Positions 1 to 5,143 of a stretch of DNA of 5,143 bases are shown here, piece by piece; position 1 is the first letter of the stretch, and every line of letters begins with the position of its first letter. Location of the stretch: positions 1-5,143 of the forward strand of contig CALEZA010000057.1 in assembly GCA_937927965.1 (NCBI GenBank), written 5' to 3'. A program made the translations under genes and the position numbers. The DNA is from an uncultured Candidatus Planktophila sp. GTDB taxonomy: Bacteria > Actinomycetota > Actinomycetes > Nanopelagicales > Nanopelagicaceae. The notes under the pieces were generated by a model. The model saw only the letters and a program-made list of their open reading frames with translations. It ran no database searches and was not told the DNA's origin.

Positions 1-1185
1 AAGACTTTCTACCTTCTCATTCTTGTTCTAGAAACCATGATGATTGGAGTTTTCGCATCAACAGATGTCTTCTTGTTCTATGTGATCTTCGAAGCAATGT
101 TGATCCCCGTCTATTTCCTCATTGGCGGATATGGCTCAGGTAATCGAGCTGCAGCGGCTGTGAAGTTCTTGATTTATAGCCTTGTGGGCGGCCTGTTGAT
201 GCTCGCCTCCATTATCGGAATCTATGTTGTCTCAGGCAACGCTGGGCGCCATAGCTTTGATCTGACTGAGCTTGCAGAGCTTCATAACTATATGAGCCCA
301 ACAACTCAGAACCTTTTGTTCCTTGGCTTCTTCATCGCCTTTGCTATCAAGGCTCCTCTCTGGCCACTTCACACTTGGCTTCCAGATGCCGCTCACTCAG
401 CAACACCAGGCACATCAGTTCTTCTTTTGGGTGTGCTCGATAAGGTCGGAACATTCGGAATGATCCGTTTTTGTATCACACTCTTTCCTGATGCAAGTAA
501 GACATTTACTCCCGTCATAATCGTTCTCTCAGTGATTTCGATTATCTACGGAGCATTCCTTGCAATTGGTGCCCGTGATCTCAAGCGCTTGATTGCATAC
601 ACTTCGATTTCGCACTTCGGCTTTATCACAATGGGAATTTTTGCAATGACTTCCCAAGGACAGTCAGGTGCAACTCTCTATATGTTTAATCACGGGTTCT
701 CAACAGCTGCCCTCTTTATCGTGGGCGGCTGGATGATTGCACGCCGTGGTTCATCCACGATTGCTGATTTCGGAGGCCTTCAGCGAGTAACTCCTGTGAT
801 GGCATGGATGTTCTTTATTGCTGGAATGTCCTCACTCGCTCTTCCTGGACTTTCTAGCTTCGTCAGTGAATTCCTCGTTCTTGTCGGCACCTACACCCGC
901 TATCCAGTAGCGGCAGTGATTGCGACCTTCGGAATTGTTCTAGCAGCCCTATACATCTTGATTCCTGTGCAGAAGGCCCTTCATGGTCCTACTGCTCCAG
1001 GGAATGAGAACCTGCCTGACCTTAATCTGCGCGAGAAGATTGCTATCGCACCAGTAGTTGCAGTGATTGTCGCCTTCGGCTTTTATCCATCGCCACTTCT
1101 GAACATTATTAATCCAGCCTCTGCTCATGTGATTGAGTCTGCTGGCTTTACAGATCCAGCTCCAACAGAGAATGCAGGTAAGTAA
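1..1185 (+). CDS. nuoM: NADH-quinone oxidoreductase subunit M (complex I), 5'-truncated by window edge
   Basis: NuoM is an antiporter-like, proton-pumping subunit in the membrane arm of respiratory complex I. The frame is open from base 1, so the ATG at 37 is an internal methionine and not the start. 394 residues are visible. From the spacing of conserved residues against E. coli NuoM, roughly 110-115 N-terminal residues are missing. The essential ion-path residues are present. Glu31 of the visible protein (nt 91-93, in IFEAMLIP) matches E. coli Glu144. Lys117 (nt 349-351, in FAIKAPLWPLHTWLPDA) matches Lys234. Lys148 (nt 442-444, in LDKVGTFG) matches Lys265, with the same 31-residue spacing from Lys117. 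Glu290 (nt 868-870, in SFVSEFLVL) matches Glu407. The terminal glutamate in that last helix separates NuoM from NuoL and NuoN, which have lysine there. The rest is a series of hydrophobic helices with a short polar tail ending ENAGK. The TAA stop abuts the nuoN ATG. No defect is seen, so the protein should be functional. Confidence 0.97.
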   Translation, partial: KTFYLLILVLETMMIGVFASTDVFLFYVIFEAMLIPVYFLIGGYGSGNRAAAAVKFLIYSLVGGLLMLASIIGIYVVSGNAGRHSFDLTELAELHNYMSPTTQNLLFLGFFIAFAIKAPLWPLHTWLPDAAHSATPGTSVLLLGVLDKVGTFGMIRFCITLFPDASKTFTPVIIVLSVISIIYGAFLAIGARDLKRLIAYTSISHFGFITMGIFAMTSQGQSGATLYMFNHGFSTAALFIVGGWMIARRGSSTIADFGGLQRVTPVMAWMFFIAGMSSLALPGLSSFVSEFLVLVGTYTRYPVAAVIATFGIVLAALYILIPVQKALHGPTAPGNENLPDLNLREKIAIAPVVAVIVAFGFYPSPLLNIINPASAHVIESAGFTDPAPTENAGK

Positions 1186-2703
1186 ATGACATTTACAGCT
1201 CCCGTACTTGAGTATGCGCTCCTTGCGCCAATGCTGATTGTTCTTGCTGGTGCTCTCGCTGGCGTCCTTGTTGAAGCATTCGTTAAGAGCTCAGCGCGTT
1301 TGTCTGCTCAGCTCTTCATCTCGGTCTTATCTATCGTCGCATCATTCGTTCAGTTGATGCGTGTTCGCAATGAAGGTTCAGTATCGGCTGCGATGGGATC
1401 AGTGACTTTTGATGGCGCTGGAGTACTTCTTCAGGCCTCAGTACTTGTTATTGCCCTCCTTTCAATCTTTCTTATTGCAGATCAAGATAACTTCACAGCA
1501 GCAGCTGCAGCTGTTCCAGGATCTATTGAAGAGCGCCAAGCGGTTCAAGCACAGACCCGAACAACTGAAGTATTCCCACTGACTCTCTTTGCAGTAGCGG
1601 GAATGCTTCTCTTCCCAGTTGCCACAGACCTCATCACATTATTTGTGGCCCTTGAAGTTCTCTCACTTCCGCTCTATTTGATGGCAGGTCTTTCACGCTA
1701 TCGTCGACTTGCATCTCAGGAAGCTGCACTTAAGTACTTCCTCTTGGGAGCTTTCTCTTCAGCATTCTTCCTCTTTGGCGCAGCTTTCCTTTATGGATAT
1801 TCATCATCGATCACATTTGCAGGAATTCAGGCAGCTGTCACAGGGGGAGCGGGCAATGATGTCTTCCTTCTCCTTGGAGTCGCATTTGTCTCAGTGGGCC
1901 TTCTCTTTAAGGTCGGCGCATTCCCATTCCACGCATGGTCACCCGATGTCTATCAAGGTTCCCCTACTGCAATCACAGCATTTATGGCAGCAGCAACAAA
2001 GGTTGCAGCTTTTGGTGCAATTCTTCGCATCTTCTATGTCTCACTTGCAAATGCGGAGTGGGAGTGGAAGCCAGCACTGGTCATTATCGCAATTGTGACG
2101 ATGTTCTTTGGTTCACTCGTGGCGATTGCCCAGAAGGATGTTAAGCGCATGCTCGCTTATTCTTCTATCGCTCACGCAGGTTTCTTGCTCTCAGGTGTTA
2201 TCGCTCTCAGCAAGTCAGGTCTAGACGCAACAATCTTCTATCTCTTCGCTTATGGCATTGCGACTGTGGGTGGATTTGCAATCGTGACTCTGATTCGCGA
2301 CTCATCAGGTGAAGTCACTGACTTAAACCGTTGGAGTGGTCTTGGGAAGCGCTCACCAATTGTTGCATCCACCTTCGCCTTCTTCCTTCTGGCGTTTGCA
2401 GGAATTCCTCTTACCAGTGGATTTATTGGAAAGTTCTCTATCTTCTCAGCAGCTTATGAATCAGGAAGCTTGGCGATCTTGATCTCAGGTGTTCTTGCAT
2501 CTGCCATCGCTGCCTTCTTCTATATCCGTGTGATTGTCTTGATGTTCTTTAAAGATCCAGTCGAAGATGGCACAAGCGTTGTGATTCCATCTGCTCTCAC
2601 AACAATTACAATCACAGTTTCAGCTGCACTTACTTTGATTCTTGGAATCTTCCCAGCGCCTTTGGTGAAGTTCATCGAAGATACTGCGACACTTCTTCGC
2701 TAA
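1186..2703 (+). CDS. nuoN: NADH-quinone oxidoreductase subunit N (complex I)
   Basis: NuoN is the third antiporter-like proton-pumping subunit of complex I, lying in the membrane arm beside NuoM. At 505 residues it is slightly longer than E. coli NuoN (485). The proton-path residues are visible: Glu157 in FVALEVLSLPLYL (E. coli Glu133), Lys242 in LLFKVGAFPFHAWSPDVYQG (Lys217), Lys272 in ATKVAAFG (Lys247, same 30-residue spacing) and Lys416 in SGFIGKF (Lys395). The lysine in the last motif, instead of glutamate, supports NuoN over NuoM. Residues about 100-128 form a polar, alanine-rich loop (TAAAAAVPG, then EERQAVQAQ) before the TTEVFPL helix, which accounts for much of the extra length. The start ATG directly follows the nuoM stop (TAAATG). 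A weak AGG at 1176-1178 is the only Shine-Dalgarno candidate, so coupled translation is likely. The stop TAA overlaps the next ATG by one base. The identification is secure. Confidence 0.97.
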   Translation: MTFTAPVLEYALLAPMLIVLAGALAGVLVEAFVKSSARLSAQLFISVLSIVASFVQLMRVRNEGSVSAAMGSVTFDGAGVLLQASVLVIALLSIFLIADQDNFTAAAAAVPGSIEERQAVQAQTRTTEVFPLTLFAVAGMLLFPVATDLITLFVALEVLSLPLYLMAGLSRYRRLASQEAALKYFLLGAFSSAFFLFGAAFLYGYSSSITFAGIQAAVTGGAGNDVFLLLGVAFVSVGLLFKVGAFPFHAWSPDVYQGSPTAITAFMAAATKVAAFGAILRIFYVSLANAEWEWKPALVIIAIVTMFFGSLVAIAQKDVKRMLAYSSIAHAGFLLSGVIALSKSGLDATIFYLFAYGIATVGGFAIVTLIRDSSGEVTDLNRWSGLGKRSPIVASTFAFFLLAFAGIPLTSGFIGKFSIFSAAYESGSLAILISGVLASAIAAFFYIRVIVLMFFKDPVEDGTSVVIPSALTTITITVSAALTLILGIFPAPLVKFIEDTATLLR

Positions 2704-3692
2704 TGGCATCTTTCGGTATACCAGGAATGGCTCCAGCCCTAGAGGCTGAGGTCACCGCTGGTATGGCGCAGGTTGAAGCGCTACTCCATAGCCATATTCA
2801 AGGCAAATACCCATTGGTGGAGGAGACCTCTCGCCACCTTGTTGCAGCAGGCGGCAAGCGCCTTCGCCCTCTGCTCACACTTCTCGCATCGCATTACGGC
2901 GACAAGAACAGAGCGGGCATCATTGAATCTGCTGCAGTCTGCGAGCTAACACATGTGGCAACTCTCTATCACGACGATGTGATGGATGAGGCACCTCTTC
3001 GTAGAGGTGTGGAGAGTGCAAATAGCCGATGGGGCAACACTGTTGCGATCCTTACAGGCGATTATCTCTTTGCAAAGGTCTCTGCTCTCTTGGCAGATAT
3101 TGGCCCTGAGGCTGTTCGCCTTCAAGCCCACACCTTTGAGCGACTTGTTATTGGTCAGATTATGGAGACTCAAGGTCCTGTTGAAGGACAAGATCACCTC
3201 TCCCATTACCTTGGAGTCGTCGCCGATAAGACAGGTTCTCTAATTGCAGCATCTGCTCGATTTGGCGCAATGGTCTCTGGTGCACCAGATGAGATCAAAG
3301 AGACTTTGACAGTCTTTGGTGAAAAAATTGGTGTTGCATTCCAACTCGTAGATGATGTGATTGATATTGCGAGTGAATCATTTGAATCTGGAAAGACTCC
3401 AGGCACAGATCTTCGTGAGGGAGTTCCGACTCTTGTCACACTCAATGTGATTGCAATGAATCGTCCAGAAGATAGAGAGTTAATCGCTCTCCTTCAAGCA
3501 CCAATTAAGAATGAAGAGACTGTTGCAAGCGTAATCAAGACTCTGCGAGCACATCCAGCTCTTGAGCTCTCTCGCCTTCAAACAATTCAATATGCACAAG
3601 ATGCTCGCACAGCGCTAGGCCCACTACCTATCAATGATGTGACAGCGGCGCTTTACTCGCTATGCGACGCTATTATCGACCGCACGCGTTGA
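2703..3692 (+). CDS. All-trans long-chain polyprenyl diphosphate synthase, probably for the menaquinone side chain
   Basis: A soluble prenyltransferase that lengthens an allylic diphosphate with isopentenyl diphosphate. The 329 residues match the family's usual length of about 320-350. Motifs in order: GKRLRP (51-56, IPP binding), first aspartate-rich motif DDVMD (91-95, followed by RRG), DKTGSL (175-180), FQLVDDVID (213-221) with the second aspartate-rich motif at 217-221, and GKTPGTDLREG (230-240). The residues just before the first motif (A86, T87) are small, which in this family goes with long-chain rather than farnesyl products. Exact chain length cannot be read from sequence; heptaprenyl to nonaprenyl is plausible. 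Its place at the end of the nuo operon points to menaquinone synthesis (hepT/grcC-like role, inferred). The start at 2703 overlaps the nuoN stop (TAATG). It is preferred over the ATGs at 2727 and 2763 because the intervening FGIPGMAPALEAEV resembles actinobacterial relatives. The last 33 bases overlap convergent rarD. Confidence 0.93.
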   Translation: MASFGIPGMAPALEAEVTAGMAQVEALLHSHIQGKYPLVEETSRHLVAAGGKRLRPLLTLLASHYGDKNRAGIIESAAVCELTHVATLYHDDVMDEAPLRRGVESANSRWGNTVAILTGDYLFAKVSALLADIGPEAVRLQAHTFERLVIGQIMETQGPVEGQDHLSHYLGVVADKTGSLIAASARFGAMVSGAPDEIKETLTVFGEKIGVAFQLVDDVIDIASESFESGKTPGTDLREGVPTLVTLNVIAMNRPEDRELIALLQAPIKNEETVASVIKTLRAHPALELSRLQTIQYAQDARTALGPLPINDVTAALYSLCDAIIDRTR

Positions 3693-4559
3693 TCTGACGA
3701 GATCAATTGCAAGGGTCACAAGAGCGAGCCAGATAAAGATAAACCCAATCCAGCGAGCAGTTGGCATTGCCTCATGGCGGATCCACACACCAATAGAGAA
3801 TTGAATTGTGGGTGTGATGTATTGGAGAAGTCCAATCACTGTGTATGGAAGACGAGTAGTTGAGCCATTAAAGAGTAAGAGTGGAATCGCAGTAATTGCG
3901 CCTGCGCTCAGCAGAAGTAGAGAAAGTCCCCAACTGTGGCCGAACTGACCTGTGCCTTGAGATTCCAAGAAGATTAAGAAGGTGGCATAAGGAATCAGTG
4001 AGAGCATCGTCTCTATTGTGAGCCCCTCAAGTGCGCCTAAACCAAGGACTTTCTTAATCACTCCATAGCTACCCCAAGACAAAGCCAGTGCGAGAGCAAT
4101 CCATGGCAAGCGTCCGTAATCGATTGTAAGAACTGCAACACCTGTCGTTGCAATACCAACTGCAACCCACTGACCTATTCTCATCTTCTCTTTGAGAAGA
4201 AGGACTCCAAATGCAATGATCACAAGCGGGTTGATGTAGTAACCCAATGATGCCTCCACCACATGTCCAGTATTAGTGGCCCAGATGTAGACAATCCAAT
4301 TCACCGAGATCAGCGCAGAAGTTGCTGCAAGTCCAAGAAGAGTACGAGTATTACGAAGCTGAGAGATTGTGTGACGCAACTTCTTATGAAATGCCAAGAC
4401 AACGAGACAGAAGAGAAGTGTCCATACTGCGCGATGGGCGACAATCTCATATGCACTGGCAGGTTTGAGTAGTGGCCAATAGAGAGGAAAGAGACCCCAC
4501 AAGATATAGGCGCTTAGCCCAAAGATAAGCCCAAGCGATCTCTCGCTTCTATTTGCCAT
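3660..4559 (-). CDS. rarD: RarD-family permease (EamA/DMT superfamily)
   Basis: An integral membrane protein of 299 residues, close to E. coli RarD (296), with about ten hydrophobic helices arranged as two EamA-type halves. RarD hallmarks are visible: YILWGLFPLYW (residues 18-28), EIVAHRAVWTLLF (38-50), NWIVYIWATNTG followed by EASLGYYINPL (87-112), and in the second half LPYTVIGLLQYITPT (237-251). The N-terminus is short and charged (MANRSERS) and the C-terminus is polar (RSTRAVDNSVA). The substrate is unknown. E. coli RarD has been linked to chloramphenicol sensitivity, and the wider superfamily exports metabolites and amino acids, so export of a small metabolite is only a guess. It starts 7 bp after the yajQ stop with only a weak AAGAAG ahead of the ATG, so it probably depends on the yajQ transcript and on translational coupling. 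Its TAG stop (3660-3662) lies inside the convergent polyprenyl synthase gene. The gene is intact. Confidence 0.93.
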   Translation of the reverse strand: MANRSERSLGLIFGLSAYILWGLFPLYWPLLKPASAYEIVAHRAVWTLLFCLVVLAFHKKLRHTISQLRNTRTLLGLAATSALISVNWIVYIWATNTGHVVEASLGYYINPLVIIAFGVLLLKEKMRIGQWVAVGIATTGVAVLTIDYGRLPWIALALALSWGSYGVIKKVLGLGALEGLTIETMLSLIPYATFLIFLESQGTGQFGHSWGLSLLLLSAGAITAIPLLLFNGSTTRLPYTVIGLLQYITPTIQFSIGVWIRHEAMPTARWIGFIFIWLALVTLAIDLVRSTRAVDNSVA

Positions 4560-4566
4560 TTACTTC

Positions 4567-5055
4567 TTAACGATAGTTAGTAAATTGCACGGCGAAGTCG
4601 AAGGGACCTTCCTTGATTTGAGCGATTGCATCTTGAAGATCATCACGGCTCTTGGATGAGACTCGGAGCTCATCGCCTTGAATCTGTGTCTTAATTGATT
4701 TTGGTCCTTCATCACGAAGGAACTTTGCAATCTTCTTGGCATTCTCTGTTGAGATGCCCTCCTTGAGAGTGCAGGAAATTTTGTATACCTTGCCTGAAAG
4801 TTGTGGTTCACCAGCATCAAGGTGCTTGAGTGAGACTCCACGCTTAATCATCTTCTCTTTGACTACTTCTAGAGCTGCCTTTGCTCGCTCTTCTGTGCCA
4901 GCTTCAATCTTGATCACATCACCAGATAGTTCAACAGTGGTGCCAGTGTTCTTAAAGTCAAAGCGGGTATCAATCTCACGAATCGCCTGATTAATTGCGT
5001 TATCGAGCTCCATACGGTCGATCTTGGAAACTACATCGAAACTGCTGTCAGCCAT
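4567..5055 (-). CDS. yajQ: YajQ family (UPF0234) nucleotide-binding protein
   Basis: A small cytoplasmic protein of 162 residues, essentially the length of E. coli YajQ (163). The strongly conserved start ([18 protein letters not shown], then [10 protein letters not shown]), the middle [13 protein letters not shown], the [21 protein letters not shown] region and the ending FAVQFTNYR are all family signatures. Known members fold as two ferredoxin-like domains and bind nucleotides or tRNA in vitro. A Xanthomonas homologue is a cyclic-di-GMP receptor, but whether this applies here is unknown. The start at 5055 is supported by an upstream AGAGAGGG 9 bases away and by the conserved N-terminus. It is the first gene of a probable two-gene unit with rarD (7-bp gap). 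Nothing is truncated or unusual in the protein. Confidence 0.97.
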   Translation of the reverse strand: MADSSFDVVSKIDRMELDNAINQAIREIDTRFDFKNTGTTVELSGDVIKIEAGTEERAKAALEVVKEKMIKRGVSLKHLDAGEPQLSGKVYKISCTLKEGISTENAKKIAKFLRDEGPKSIKTQIQGDELRVSSKSRDDLQDAIAQIKEGPFDFAVQFTNYR

Positions 5056-5064
5056 TGCTTGTGG

Positions 5065-5072
5065 CCCTCTCT
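5065..5072 (-). promoter_or_regulatory. Ribosome binding site of yajQ
   Basis: Read on the minus strand this is AGAGAGGG, ending 9 bases before the yajQ ATG. It is the clearest Shine-Dalgarno-like sequence in the window and supports the 5055 start. The other gene starts seen here (nuoN, polyprenyl synthase, rarD) lack a comparable site and instead abut or overlap the preceding stop. Confidence 0.7.
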
Positions 5073-5092
5073 AGTCGGGGTTTAAAGGCGAT

Positions 5093-5121
5093 TTTTCATC
5101 CTTATGAGCCTAAGGTATCCT
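5093..5121 (+). promoter_or_regulatory. Candidate sigma-70-type promoter reading out of the window
   Basis: TTTTCA (5093-5098) matches four of six bases of the -35 consensus. It is followed after exactly 17 bases by TATCCT (5116-5121), a TANNNT-type -10 element. Transcription would begin near 5128 and run to the right. The window ends before any gene appears. In some actinobacteria yajQ lies next to tRNA genes, so a tRNA is one possibility, but this is not visible here. Confidence 0.45.
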
Positions 5122-5139
5122 TTCCGCTCGTACTACCAA
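5112..5139 (-). promoter_or_regulatory. Candidate promoter for yajQ-rarD
   Basis: On the minus strand TTGGTA (5139-5134) is followed after 16 bases by TACCTT (5117-5112), a weak -35/-10 pair that would start transcription about 50 bases before the yajQ ATG. It overlaps the -10 of the plus-strand candidate, so both might not be used at once. The match is only moderate and other placements in this 88-bp gap are possible. Confidence 0.25.
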
Positions 5140-5143
5140 AGCG

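Noticed and set aside
37..39. ATG at 37 as the nuoM start
   Set aside because: The frame is open to base 1 and the upstream codons encode hydrophobic helix sequence (FYLLILVLETM) continuous with the NuoM family; a start here would drop the first four or so helices.
1502..1513. Perfect 12-bp palindrome CAGCTGCAGCTG in nuoN
   Set aside because: It falls in the codons of an alanine run, where GCA/GCT repeats readily create such palindromes; no regulatory context.
1709..2144. Open frames within nuoN in another plus-strand frame (129 and 69 codons)
   Set aside because: They lie wholly inside the well-supported nuoN frame and have low-complexity S/Q/H-rich or Cys-rich translations with no recognisable domain.
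2946..3445. Minus- and plus-strand open frames inside the polyprenyl synthase gene
   Set aside because: They sit opposite or out of frame with conserved catalytic motifs, have no ribosome binding site of note and resemble no known protein.
3689..3706. Hairpin TTGATC-TGACGA-GATCAA at the synthase stop codon, considered as a terminator
   Set aside because: The stem is only six pairs with low G+C and is not followed by a T-run; it also lies in rarD coding sequence. Chance is likely.
4263..4472. Cys-rich 69-codon plus-strand frame with C..C pairs, superficially like a small zinc protein
   Set aside because: It is antisense to conserved RarD motifs, including NWIVYIWATN, and has no promoter or ribosome binding site evidence; the cysteines arise from the antisense reading.
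4560..4990. Alternative frames across yajQ (93 codons minus, 84 codons plus)
   Set aside because: The yajQ frame is conserved along its whole length; these are its shadows.

Overview
The window reads as an ordinary, very tightly packed core-genome segment of an actinobacterium with moderate G+C (by eye mid-40s percent). Three things suggest this. The nuoM-nuoN genes are followed directly by an all-trans polyprenyl diphosphate synthase whose N-terminus (FGIP...P.LEAEV) and GVPTL variant motif look actinobacterial. A rarD-yajQ pair lies nearby on the opposite strand. Genes overlap or abut almost everywhere, with a single non-coding stretch of 88 bp. Low-to-moderate G+C combined with such compaction fits streamlined freshwater actinobacteria (acI / Nanopelagicales type). 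That placement is inference from gene style and was not tested by a search.

Positions 1-3692, plus strand: the distal end of a respiratory operon. It holds the 3' part of nuoM (5' end outside the window), complete nuoN, and a long-chain polyprenyl diphosphate synthase. The junctions are TAAATG (nuoM/nuoN, no gap) and TAATG (nuoN/synthase, 1-bp overlap), so the three genes are very probably co-transcribed and translationally coupled. NuoM and NuoN are antiporter-like proton-pumping membrane subunits of complex I. The synthase probably makes the isoprenoid tail of menaquinone, the electron acceptor of that complex.

Positions 3660-5055, minus strand: a two-gene unit transcribed toward the nuo operon. 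yajQ (nucleotide-binding UPF0234 family) comes first, then after 7 bp rarD (EamA/DMT-superfamily ten-helix permease). The 3' end of rarD overlaps the 3' end of the synthase gene by 33 bp, so there is no intergenic terminator between the convergent units.

Positions 5056-5143: the only intergenic DNA. It carries the yajQ ribosome binding site and candidate promoter elements facing both ways. The plus-strand candidate would drive a gene outside the window, possibly a tRNA. I found no mobile element, CRISPR array, phage gene or defence gene, and no convincing new system. The points of interest are gene-overlap architecture and gene coupling.
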